Shown: positions 24,127-35,384 of the stretch, piece by piece
How positions within the stretch are numbered: the first letter of the stretch is position 1
Layout: every line of letters begins with the position of its first letter
From: Lithobates sylvaticus
Taxonomy: Eukaryota > Chordata > Amphibia > Anura > Ranidae
Reading direction: 5' to 3'
Length of the DNA stretch: 64,000 nt
NCBI GenBank assembly: GCA_028564925.1
Contig: CM053028.1
Location: 444,156,022-444,220,021 of the forward strand
The notes under the pieces: model-generated
The model's input: the letters and a program-made list of their open reading frames with translations, nothing else
What the model was told of the DNA's origin: nothing
Database searches by the model: none
Translations under genes and position numbers: made by a program

Positions 24127-25293
24127 CAAGTGAAAATATCCAAGTTGTGCCCAAAGTGTCAATATTTCATGTGGCCACCTTTATTTTCCAGCACTGCCTT
24201 AACCCTTTTGGGCATGGAGTTCACCAGAGCATCACATGTTGCCACCGGAGTCCTCTTCCACTCCTCCATGACATCACAGAGTTGGTGGATGTTGGAGACC
24301 TTGTGCTCCTCCACCTTCCACGCTCAATAGAGTTTAGGTCTGGAGACATGCTTGGCCAGTCCATTACCTTTACCCTCAGCTTCTTTAGCAAGGCAGTGGT
24401 CATCTTGGAAGTGTCTGGGGTTGTTATATCGGAATACTGCCCTGCGGCCCAGTCTCCGAGGGGAGGGGGGGGGATCATCCTCTGCTTTAGTATGTCACAG
24501 TACATTTTGACATTCATGGTTCCCTCAATGAACTGTAGCTCCATAGTGCTGGCAGCACTCATGCAGCCCAAGACCATGACACTCCCACCACCATATTTGA
24601 CTGTAGGCAAGACACACTTGTCTTTGTACTCCTCATCTGGTTGTTCCTTAGTCTGCTTGTCTTCAGCAAACTGTTTGCAGGCTTTCTTGTGCATCATCTT
24701 TAGAAGAGGAGGTTTCCTTCTGGGGGGACAGCCATGCAGACCAATTTGATGCAGTGTGTGGCGTATGGTCTAAGCACTGACAGGCTGACCCCCCACACCC
24801 CTTCAACCTCTGCAGCAATGCTGGCAGCACTCGTACATTTCCCAAAAGACAACCTCTGGATATGACGCTGAGCATGTGCACTCAACTTCTTTGGTTGACC
24901 ATGGCGAGGGCCTGTTCCGAGTGGAACCTGTCCTGTTAAACTGCTGTATGGTCTTGGCCATCGTGCTGCAGCTCAGTTCCAGGGTCTTGGCAACCTTCTT
25001 ATAGCCTAGGCCATCTTTATGTAGAGCAACAATTCTTTTTTTTCAGATCCTCAGTTTTTTGCCATGAGGTGCCATGTTGAACTTCCATTGACCAGTAAGA
25101 GTGAGAGCGAAATTTAACACACCTGCTCCCCATTCACACCTGAAACCTTGTAACACTAACGAGTCACATGACAGCGGGGAGGGAAAATGGCTAATTGGGC
25201 CCAATTTTACTTAGGGGTGTACTCACTTTTGTTGCCAGCGGTTTAGACATTAATGGCTGTGTGTTGATTTATTTTGAGGAGGCAGCCAATTTA

Positions 25294-25739
25294 GGCTCGG
25301 TTCACACAGGGGCAACCCGACAATTTTGCAAGACGACTTGGAGGCGACTTCAGCGCGACTTTGCGCAACTTACAACGCGACTTAAAGTTGCTTCCAGGAC
25401 AGGCAACTTTGGCTGTGGCCAATCACAAAATAATCAGCTCTGTGGGGGAGGGGGTTACCTGGGTAAATGTGGGAAGTACCTAGGTAAATTATTTTCTATT
25501 TCCTGCAAAGTCGCTTCAATATAGATGGAGATCCGACTTGGAGGCAACTTCCATTGAAATCTATGGGTACAAGTTGCCTAGAAGTCGCCTTGAAGTAGTA
25601 CAGGAACCTTTTCTGAAGTCGGAGCAACTTCAGTACTGTACATTAAGATGGCTCTCATTCACTTCTTATGTCCAGTCGACTTGGGGCAACTTGAGGTCTG
25701 ACAAGTCGGATCCCAAGTTGCTGTAGTGTGAACTGGCAC
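25294..25739. mobile_element. Harbinger-like MITE inside Tc1 right end
   Basis: GGCTCGGTTCACACAGG faces GTAGTGTGAACTGGCAC, with TTA on both outsides (25291-25293, 25740-25742). The interior is rich in GCGACTT / AAGTCGC repeats. It is a different subfamily from 23765 but shares the TTCACAC end. Confidence 0.8.
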
Positions 25740-26897
25740 TTACACTGTTATACAAGCTGTATACAAGCTTATACAAGCTGTACACTCACTACCTTAGTAA
25801 ATAAACCCCATTGAGTACTTAAATGTGGGGTATGCCTGTACATTGTAGCAAAGTGTCATCTTAACTGAGATAAAAGCAGCCTGAGTTTTGTGTTGGGGAG
25901 GGTGCTATAAATAGATTAGCAGGGTGCTGAACTAGTCAACGAACAGCTCTGAAAGTTTCTACCCATGTGGAGAGGGGGTGTGTGCGCCTTTCCTCCAGCC
26001 AGCTGTCTTGGCCCATAGTCGGCCATGAAAGAGCTAACAACGCAGAAAAGCCAATCTAGGGGCAGAAGGGACAAAGATCTGTGGATGCAGCAGAAGACAT
26101 GGCCACTTCATGCACAAGTCTAATTGTGTAGGCGAGCAATAAATAAGAGAGGGGCTATGGTGACACCTATTTTTTATGGGTGACGGATTTTTTCACTTTG
26201 GGAAACGGAGGAGTAATGCAGAAGTGTGCCTGCTCATTTCCCTGCGAGACTGGGGACAGAATAATTGTCATGCTTTGCAGATTAAGGTAGTGTGTTCATT
26301 GTAGTTTTGAATTTTTGGGTTTACATCCACTTTAACACAGAAAACATTTAAAGTTGGAGATTTTGCCCATCTAGTAGAGCTTTAGATTCAATTCCAATCA
26401 GGTGCACTACATACTTCAGATTGTATGTTCTCCCAATTTTCTTTCATTTCCCTTAGATTCTCGGGACATACGGGTATACAAAACTACCAACAATGGCAAT
26501 CAGAGTTCATATGAGCTCTTTAGGTACACTAGCTTGTAAAATCCACTGGAATAAAGACTAAAGTAAACAGATCCAAAGAACGACAGCCACACTAAGCTGG
26601 GATCTCCACTTAACATTACTCTTCATAAATTATGCTATTCCTGGTTTTCTACTACTCTATGATTATTCCATGGCAAACAGAGCCGCTTGTTTGGAACAAT
26701 GTTTAATGTTTATGGAGATTGTTGCTTGATGTCCGGCCATGACAGTCTTTGAATTATATTAACTGGGGTCAGAGGCAAGCTGGCACCTGAGTTGGGGTGA
26801 AACCAGCACAGATGTGCTTGGACCAGGGTCACTGCTGTTTATGGATTGAGATGTATTGCTGCATATGCAACAAGAGTGTGCCAGAACACACTAGCTT

Positions 26898-27661
26898 TAG
26901 GGATGCACCGATACCGTTTTTTTTTTTTTATCATCAAGTACCGATACTTTGGTCAAGTATTCACCAATAACGAGTACCGACACTTTGTGGTGCTATTTTC
27001 TACCATACAAAAGGAATTGGCGCAAATTGCACTGCAAAGAATCCTATGTGATTTGAGCAGGAATGCAGTGCGATTCCTGTCCGAAACGTATGCGATTTCC
27101 CCCACCGCTTCAGTGTGTATAAACCCAGTAGAGAAAGTAGAGAAAGTGAACTGCTATAGGCAGTTTATTAAAATGTTATAAAAACTCACAAAGTAAATAT
27201 CTAGTCAAACCCATATCTGCACTGTCCCTGTCCTGCCGATGATAGCAAACCATAGGCGCTGGAGGTGCTCACAGGGCTGAAAAAGTTCCAGGACTCCTGT
27301 GGGTATAGGGCGGAAGTGATGTTAGCTTTGGGGCGGACCGCTGGTTTACCATCATTGGCAGGACAGGGACACTGCAGATATGGATTTGGCTAGATATTTA
27401 CTTTGTGAGTTGTTATAACATTTTAATAAACTGCCTATTGCTGCACTACATGGAGCTTCACTTTCTTTGCTGGGTTCACATACATAGGAGCGGTGGGGGA
27501 AATTGCATGCGATTCGGACAGGTTCAAACAGCATGCAATTCTTTGCAGTGTGGTTTGCACCCAGTTTGTATGGACTCAACTCGCACTGCAAAGTATCGGT
27601 TTTAGTATCGGAAGCCTTTTCACGAGTACTCAGGAAAATACTCAGCATCGGTGCATCCCTA
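26898..27661. mobile_element. hAT-like foldback with TAGGGATGCACCGAT ends
   Basis: TAGGGATGCACCGATACC faces ATCGGTGCATCCCTA. Flanks ACTAGCTT and ACTGGCTC agree at 6 of 8 positions. Inside are two more mirrored layers: GCGATTTCCCCCACCGCT facing AGCGGTGGGGGAAATTGC, and CAAAGTAAATATCTAG facing CTAGATATTTACTTTG. The arms are over 300 bp. Confidence 0.75.
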
Positions 27662-28015
27662 ACTGGCTCTATATCAATCTCATTACAAATCCAGAGAGCC
27701 TCATCTAAGGGGTAGGATCTAATCTGTTGTGTCACATCTTCTGTAATTCACAAAAAATTTAAAAGCAAAATACTAAACTGAAATCTGGCACTCCAGCATA
27801 AAGACTGAGCACCTCTGGCACAACTAAATAAAAGGGCAGTCTTTCTTGTTAAAAAAAATAAATAAAAGGGCAGTCCAATGACAGGCAGTGTACGCTGACA
27901 CACAGGGGTTTATTTACAAAAAACAACAAAGTGTGACCTGGTGTATCGCATGGTGAACATACAAATACAGACATGTTTGCCTTTGGGACTTTGAATGTGG
28001 TGTGATACTGATATT

Positions 28016-29037
28016 GATGAAATAAACAAAAACTGATTTATTGGTTCACACAAGATCTACAGTAGCCACAAAGTGATGTCAGGTATATGAACAGATTTGT
28101 AATGTTGTACACATAGTATTCCAGTAAAATACGATTTTCCATAACACAGGTCCAAAATAAGTACAAGAATGCATCCTAGTGACCCAAAGTGTTTCGTGAA
28201 CACCAGTTCAATTCCTCAGGGGTTGATGCAAGCTTGATATCCATAAGGTAAAAACTGTATAAGTATAATGGAGAAGCTAAATAAATTGTATAGGGTCAAA
28301 ACGTTAAAGGACCGCCATATTGTGCCCATAACTTACAAAACTGTTAGAGGCAATACACATGCTCATTCAGCGGACTAGTGCTGAAAAGGTCTGTCCCGGG
28401 AGCTGTGGGTGTATGGGACCCTTGTCACTCGTTCATTTTTCACATTCTGCCTTGCCTTGCATTTAACATATTCAATTCACCTCAGTCACCTTCAGCGATA
28501 TTGACATACACTTTTTGTTCAGCATTATATTCATTGCTTTCAGTCGGACACTAAAGTTATACATTGTGGTAGCGAGGTTAATTTTCTGGTATGGCTTCTA
28601 CAATCATCATGGAGGCCATGTTGGTTTGGCCCCAAGTACTTCCTGTTTGGTCTTACACCCACAGCTTCGGGGACAGACATTTTTAGCGCTAGTCCGCTGA
28701 ATATGAGCCTGTGTATTCCCTCTAACAGTTTTGTAAGTATGGGCACAATATGGTGGTCCTTTAACGTTTGGACTCTATACAATTAAATTTACCTTCTCCA
28801 TTATACTTATACAGATTTTACCTTATAGATATCAAGTTTGCTTCAACCCCTGAGGGTTGATGCAATGCATAGGTCACTAGGATGCATTCTTGTACTTTAT
28901 TTTGGACCTGTGTTATAGAAAATTGTATTTTACTGCAATACAATGTGTACAACATTATGAATCTGTTCATATACCTGACATCTGTTTGTAGCTACTGTAG
29001 ATGTTGTGTGAACCAATAAATCTGTTTTTATTTCATC
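28016..29037. mobile_element. Long foldback element 1, arms of about 390 bp
   Basis: GATGAAATAAACAAAAACTG at the left mirrors the right end, and the arms pair over about 28016-28413 and 28654-29037 around a 240-bp spacer. The left arm, read on the minus strand, contains a ribozyme-like module (28224-28181) and then AATAAATCAG at the outer edge. The right arm's module is decayed. No obvious target duplication is seen. Confidence 0.75.
28181..28224 (-). ncRNA. Hammerhead-like module (unproven)
   Basis: Minus strand, in order: ACCC, CTGAGGA, AT, the hairpin TGAAC-TGGT-GTTCA, C, GAAAC, ACTTT, GGGT. ACCC and GGGT pair, closing a three-way layout around CUGANGA and GAAA, the conserved hammerhead core. 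Departures from a true hammerhead are extra bases between the core and stem II and no clear stem III. It is most likely a decayed copy. Confidence 0.4.
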
Positions 29038-29051
29038 TCTCTCTCTATATA

Positions 29052-29114
<63 letters not shown>

Positions 29115-29286
29115 TATATATACACACACATACATATATATATATATATACATATACATACACACACACATACATAAACGCACACACGCACACACACACG
29201 CACACACACACGCACACACACACACGCACACACACACGCACACACACACGCACACACACACACACACACGCACACACATACACACA
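29038..29286. repeat. Compound microsatellite CT, TA and CA/CG
   Basis: Runs of CT, then more than 20 TA units, then CA repeats with interspersed CG up to about 29286. Reading frames across it are artefacts of low complexity. Confidence 0.95.
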
Positions 29287-29524
29287 ATTTTCAAAGTCCG
29301 AAGGGCAATAATTTCTGTATTTCTACATGTACTAAAAATGGAGAGAGCAAAATCTGACGCTGTTCTGCATGGAAACCAATCAGCTTACTTTTTTTTTGTC
29401 AAAGCTTAATTGAACAAGCTGACGTTAGCAGTCGATTGGCTACCATGCGCAGCTTCTCCAGATTCTGCACCCTCCAGTTTTTGCAAATCTTCCCCATAAT
29501 GTCACACCACATCTAGTGCTGATG

Positions 29525-31035
29525 CAGTGGATATAAAACGTCTACACACCCTGTTAAAATGTCAGGTTTCTGTGAAAAAAAAAAAAAAAAATGACTTTTT
29601 CCACCTTTATTGTGACCTATAAACTATACAACTCAGTTGAAAAAACTGAAATCTTTTAGGTGGAGGGAAGTAAAAATAAAAAAATATAATATGGTTGCAT
29701 AAATGTGCACACCCTTAAACTAATACTTTGTTGAAGCACCTTTTGATTTTATTACAGCACTCAGACTAATACCCAAAAAGACTATCAGCATTGCACATCT
29801 TGACTTGGCAATATTTGCCACTCTTTGCAAACACTCCAAATCTGCCAGACTGCGAGGGCATCTCCTGTGCACAGCCCTCTTCAGATCGCCCCGCAGATTT
29901 TCAAATCGGATTCAGGTCTGGGCTCTGGCTGGGCCATTCTAAAACTTTAATCTTCTTCTGGTGAAGCCATTCCTTTGTTGAATTGGATGTATGCTTTGGG
30001 TCGTTGTCATGCTGAAAGATGAAGCTCCTCGTCATGTTCAGCTTTCTAGCAGAAGCCTGAAGGTTTTGCGCCAATACTGACTGCTATTTGGAATGGTTCA
30101 TAATTCCCTCTACCTTGACTAAAGCCCCTTGTCCAATTGAAGAAAAACAGCCCCAAAGCATGATGCTGCCACCACCATGCTTCTGTGGGTATTGGTGTTC
30201 TTTTGGTGATGTGCAGTGTTTTTGCGCCAAACATATCTTTTGGAATTATGGCCAAAAAAGATCAACCTTGGTTTCATCAGACCATAACACATTTCCCACA
30301 TGCTTTTGGGAGACTTCAGATGTGTTTTTGCAAAATTTAGCTGGGCTTGGATGTATTTCTTGGTGTTGCCACTCTACCCCATAGCCCAGACATAAGAAGA
30401 ATACGAGAGATTCTTTTCACAAGTACCACACAGTTTGTACTTGCCAGATATTCCTGCAGCTCCTTTAATGTTGCTGTATGCCTCTTGGCAGCCTCCCTGA
30501 ACAGTTTTCTTCTCATCAATTTTGGAGGGACATCCCGTTCTTGGTAATCTCACTGTTGTGCCATATTTTGTCCACTTGATGACTGTCCTCACTGTGTTGC
30601 ATTGTAGAATCTAATGCCTTGAAAATTCTTTTGTACCCTTCTTTGACTGATACCTTTTAACAATGAGATCGCTCTGATGCTTTGGAAGCTCTCTGCAGGA
30701 CCATGAATTTTGCTGTAGGACGCGACTAAGAAAATGTCAGGAAAGACCTACAGAACAGCAGAACTTTATCTGGGGTTAATCAGAGGCACTTTAAATGATG
30801 GCTGGTGTGTACTGACTCCTATTTAACATGAGTCTGAATGTAATTGCTTAATTCTGAACACAGCTACATCCCCAGTTATAAAAAAAAAAAAAAAAAGTGT
30901 GTCTGCACACTTATGCAACCACATCATTTTATTTTTTTTAGTTTTACTTCCCCACCCTAAAAGATTTCAGTTTGTTTTTCAATTGAGTTGTAAAGTTTAT
31001 AGGTCACATCAAAAAGGTGGAAAAAGTTCTGAAAC
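29525..31035 (-). mobile_element. Tc1-like transposon, second lineage
   Basis: Left end CAGTGGATATAAAACGTCTA, with an inverted partner of GTGACCTATAAACTATACAA near 31000. The outermost bases of the right end are missing. Transposase runs on the minus strand. The DNA-binding part reads KWTKYGTTVRLPRTGCPSKI and QGGCQEAYSNIKGAAGISGK, and the DDE region is marked by AAAGCATGATGCTGCCACCA on the plus strand. The frame is broken in several places. Same lineage as the fragment at 18057. Confidence 0.85.
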
Positions 31036-31184
31036 GCTGCCCATCTCTAAGCTTACAAACAAATGTACACTCTCCAGCACTCGAGAGTTCCCAGAGGCAA
31101 TAAACTCTTATATCTGTATTTGTATCCTGGTTCTCACGGACATGCCATGCTTTGCTGCCCTCTCAAGACTGGGGAAGTCTGGAC

Positions 31185-31560
31185 ACACTGCAATCATAAA
31201 ACAAGACAGAGTGCGCATCAGCCTAGCGCATTATCCTCAAAACATCTTTTATTTATAAAAAAGTATCGATCGGAAATATACACACAAACCAACAGATACA
31301 TCAAAACTTGTCATAACAGATCAGCTTCAAGCCCTGGGCTCTGAGGAAGAGGGCAAGTCCCTCAAAATTCGTTAGCCTGTTGGACCCCGATTGTCCCTCA
31401 ATGTGATGTGTTGAGGACTTGAAGTTGATCTGTGATGACATGTTTGATGTATCTGTTTGGGAGTATATTTCTTATTAATACTTTTTTATAAATAAAAGAT
31501 GTTTTGAGGATTATGAACTAGGCTGGTGTGCCATGCTTGTTTTAAGATTGCAGCTGGCGC
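31185..31560. mobile_element. Foldback element 2
   Basis: CCTCAAAACATCTTTTATTT (left) mirrors AAATAAAAGATGTTTTGAGG (right). Arms reach from CACTGCAATCATAAAACAAG to its mirror near 31555. The centre carries a ribozyme-like module on the plus strand (31337-31377), followed 125 bases later by AAATAAAAG. Confidence 0.7.
31337..31377 (+). ncRNA. Hammerhead-like module (unproven)
   Basis: In order: GGCT, CTGAGGA, A, the perfect hairpin GAGGG-CAAGT-CCCTC, AAAA (in place of GAAA), TTCGTT, AGCC. GGCT pairs with AGCC. The stems differ completely from the 28.2-kb copy yet still pair. The G-to-A change at the start of GAAA would be expected to abolish cleavage. Confidence 0.4.
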
Positions 31561-32239
31561 TCTCTCTCTGAATGAAAAGGGATTCTGTGACTAATGGATT
31601 TTGAAACAGGATTTATTTTCTGCACACCTTGCAAAAAATTATGATGAGAACTATTTGATATGCACACAAAAACAAAAGCTGCTATAAACATTTCCAAGCC
31701 ATTGTGCTCATAGAGGATAAAGATATTTTATTTGGTTTAAAATAATTGCAGACACACCTTTACAGGAATGATCTAATAAATGTAGCGCCACCTCAATGCA
31801 GGGCACACTGCCCAACTATATCTGTAATAACTGTTAGACATAATTTTCTCTTCCTGAATACCTACAGCATATGTTAAAAATCATGTCAGTATAGACTACG
31901 AACAAAATAAGCAACATGCGCACATACATACACAATACTCAGTTTACTTCATCAATTACTGTATATATTACAAGCAAGGTTTAAAAGCTGAACTGAAGTA
32001 AATATCATCTAAATACAGGAGTCCTGTGTATTTTTCCTTGAACCTTGGTGTGTATCTTTGTGTATTTTTCTTTCAGATCTGTGCAGTAATCCAGTGGGAT
32101 TTCAAAACACAATGGCACCTATTCAGACAAAGCTCTTCATAACTGTTCATATGCTGCTCAATGTGTGGTCACTGTGCTGCAAATTTACTACCCCAAAAAT
32201 ATCCTCTAATGTAGGAATCTCCTGTCTCTCTGTAGACCG

Positions 32240-32580
32240 TAGAACAGCACAGTGGCTAAGTGGTTAGCACTTACGCCTAGCAGCACTAGGGCCGATGGTT
32301 CAAATCCCAACCACAACATCACCTGACTGTAGTTTGCATGTTCTCCCTTTGCTTGAGTGGGGTTTCCACCAGGTACTCTCGTTTCCTCCCACACTCCAAA
32401 GACATGCAGGTAGGTTTATTGGCTCGCATTTAAATTGGCCCTAGTATGTGTATGTATGAATATGATTTAGGGACATTAGATTGTAAGCTTCTTGGAGGGC
32501 AGGGACTGAAGTGAATGTACAATATATATATGTAAAGCGCTGAATAAATTGATGGCGCTGTATAAGTGCCTGAAATAGCA
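32240..32580 (+). mobile_element. tRNA-derived SINE
   Basis: The head shows a pol III A box (TGGCTAAGTGGTTAGCAC) and a B box (GGTTCAAATCC at 32297-32307), about 35 bases apart. The body has GTTTGCATGTTCTCCC, GTTTCCTCCCACACTCCAAA and GACATGC, known from vertebrate V-SINE-like families. The tail is TAAAGCGCTG and GGCGCTGTATAAGT. Confidence 0.85.
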
Positions 32581-32618
32581 TTTCATTCAACTGGAGGACC
32601 AGAGGACAATGTCTCATG

Positions 32619-33497
32619 TAGTGCTGCAACTAACGATTATTTTCATAATCGATTAGTTGGCCGATTATTGTTTCGATTAATCGATAAATCGGCTAATAAC
32701 CTTAAAAAAAAAAATGTGTGGTGTATAATTTAGTTAATATGTAAAGTTAAAAAAAAAGGCAATTTATTCTTAAATATCTCTATTCAGTGGTAAATATAAA
32801 CAACCAACTATATGGTTAGGGAGCAAAATATCAAATCCACTCTGAGAATAACCGACAGAAGAGATATACTGTATACATTATTAGAGGATATATACTGTAT
32901 ATACTATTAGAGGAGATATACTGTATCCACTATTAGAAGAGACATACTGTTTTTTGGCCAATTTGTTGTTGGGCAGAATAAAAAACACAAATTGCTGCAA
33001 AAACGCATTACATGCTTTTCTGCAGCTTCTCCACTGAAGTATATTGAACCAAAAAAAAGTTTTGCGTTAAAAAAAAGTCCTGACCCTTTCCAAATACGCA
33101 GCAGCTGAAAAAAGCATAGATGTGAACGTGTCCCATAGGAAACCATGTAATGAACTGTAGTACGTTTCTGCAAAAAGCACCAAAAAACACATAGATGTGA
33201 ACCAGGTCTAAGACGTTTAGTAACATAATGGGGTTAAAAAATAACTAAAATTAGCCCTTTATAGTACAAAAAAGCATATAATCACTACTGTAAGTGTTTA
33301 TTTTTTTTTACCGTAGAACTGTGAAAGTAATATTTACAGTAGTGATCATTTGCTCTTTCTGTACTATAAAAGGCTCATTTTATTTAATTTTTTTACCCCC
33401 ATTATATTACTGGCCGATTAATCGATTATGAAAATAGTAATCGATTAATTTCATAATCGATTAGTTGTCGATTAATTGATTAGTTGTTTCAGCCCTA
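32619..33497. mobile_element. hAT-like element with ATCGATTA repeats at both ends
   Basis: TAGTGCTGCAACTAACGATT faces TAGTTGTTTCAGCCCTA. Flanks GTCTCATG and GTCTCACG agree at 7 of 8. The ends are palindromic clusters of TAATCGATTA. Inside is a tandem of GAGATATACTGTAT repeats and an element fragment with CATAGATGTGAAC twice. Confidence 0.75.
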
Positions 33498-35384
33498 GTC
33501 TCACGGAAGAGACACCAAAACAAGGAAGCACTACTTTATTGCTGGAGAATACTTGGGACTCTATAATCATTCGCACAGGTGGAAATTTTCCTTTGCATCT
33601 CCCATATGTCACTGGTTTTAGATAATGATGCTTCTACATATCACAGTATGAGATACTTCTTGCTGATAAACTAATTTACTGTAAAGCATGAAGATATCTC
33701 TGTGTTTAGAGTGACTTTGGGGCGATACAAGCCCTACACTCTTACCATGCCATGTAACATTTCTGGGAAGGATCAAGTCTTTTGTTCAAATATAAAATGC
33801 ATATGGAGCGTCTAATATGGACAAGACTGAGTAAAATGCCAGTTACAAGGTACAGTATGGGATGTGGAAGTTGAAAGGTCACCATAATGCAGACACTTTC
33901 TAAGCTCTAATCTGGTGCCTGGAGGAGGTTTTGTGTGGAAACATCCTGGTTCCTCCTGTATTATTGGACTACACGTCCCATGATTTCTGACATCTGTCTT
34001 TGTGCTGAATTGCAGAAAGAGTCGTGGACAGAGTGGCGTACTGCTTTGCCGTAGTTTCTAATGTGACCAGAGCAGCACATCAAAGGCACAGAAGAAACTC
34101 TAGCGCCAAACAGGTCAGGCAGTAGAAGAGCAGGTGGGGTAAATAAATTGGCATTTTAATATACTCGCCCACATATGCGTTTACATCAGACCATGGAGTT
34201 TCACACAGGGGCAGTGCAGGAACTGGTCCCAGTGCAGCGAATGACCGCAAAAGGGTGAACTATCCCCGGAACAGGCTATGACACTAACTACTCTGCAAAT
34301 TTCACTTGTGTTGTGTATATTGGAAACGTGCTTTAGTAAAAGGCACCAAGAATAAGCGTACAATATTAGCAACACAATGTAAATTTTATTCCTGCCTGGC
34401 GTTGGCCTTTAAAGGCCTATGAAAAGCTTTGAAGCACAGTAAAGGTTGTCCTTCTGGAGTATGCTTTAAAAGAACAGTTTCAAAATTTGGTATGAGTTCC
34501 AACATAAAATGTGTATTTACCAGTTACAGTATACCATTTACTGTAAATGTGTAAAATAGCATGTATAACCACACTGCAGAGCCCTGACGTATATATGGGA
34601 ACCTGCATATTTCCACCTAGTGGAAAGGGTTCAGATTTCTGTAACCTACATATAAAAAGGCATCAATGAAATCTAGGAGAATTTAACTCACCTATGGAAA
34701 CTATAATAGCTCAAAGATTCTTATCCCTACATGTCAGGTTTATGGTTATGATGTGATGTAATCAGAATCCTAGCAATGTGAGGCTAAGCAGCATATATAA
34801 TTCACGGCTGTGTATCTCTTCCCTTAGGAATCACACTTGTTTTCCAGCAGACCAGTGGAAAACAGCAGTCATCATTTGTGAAGATTGCTACAGCAGTACT
34901 TTAGGGACACTTTATAGTGACGTTAGCTTTAGCAAAGAGTCATGTGAATAAGAAAACCATTACTATTAGAAGAACAAGCCATTTCCAGGAAAGTGTGGCC
35001 TCTAGGGAATTGTTAAAGGAGAGTATTTAAGAAAAGTCACTGCTAGAACAAGAGGTCATGCACTATAGAATGGAGTGAATAGATGGCAGGAAAAACAAGG
35101 GGAAGTATTTATTCATCACTACTTCCCTCATTAAAAAATGTGCCTGCAGTGAAAAAGGGAATCTAAAAAAAAAAAAAAAAAAAAGTAGAAAAATAAAGAA
35201 GAGAAAGTGAGAAATTTTTTATTTTAGAAAAAATACTAGCAGTTGGCCCAAGATTATAGGGATTTTTATTTTTTAAACAGCAATTGAACTTTCGGTTTAA
35301 ATCAGCTATATGCATTTTGGGTGCATCAAAACAAAATCTTACCGGTTGCTTTCTATAAAAGAACAGCTACAGCCTAAGTAGAAA

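Larger units (their letters stand above)
23543..25862 (-). mobile_element. Tc1-like transposon with two MITEs inside its terminal repeats
   Basis: The left end CAGTATCTCACAAAAGTA follows a TA dinucleotide. Long inverted ends (GTGAGTGTACAGCTTGTATA facing its complement near 25770). On the minus strand, transposase segments are readable: MMHKKACKQFAEDKQT, YKDKCVLPTVKYGGGSVMVL and DWPSMSPDLNSIE, which are the Tc1 DDE-region landmarks. The catalytic DND/DPKHT segment is replaced by unrelated-looking residues and the frame does not run through, so it is inactive. The right end is truncated. Two Harbinger-like MITEs sit at 23765-24126 and 25294-25739. Confidence 0.85.
23495..26335. mobile_element. 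TTAA element split by a Tc1 insertion
   Basis: Left piece TTAAAAGTCGATGTAAACCC to GGGCACATA, right piece from about 25863 to TTTACATCCACTTTAA at 26335. The near-continuous relative at 47292-47793 has both pieces joined, which shows that the Tc1 (23543-25862) came later. Confidence 0.75.

Noticed and set aside
24099-24749. Plus-strand open frame of 216 codons, the longest in the window
   Set aside because: It runs antisense to a Tc1 transposase remnant, and the minus strand carries the recognisable domain. It is a shadow frame.
28930-29294. Open frames of 88-117 codons on the minus strand
   Set aside because: They are translations of TA and CA/CG microsatellites (Val-Cys and Tyr-Ile repeats).
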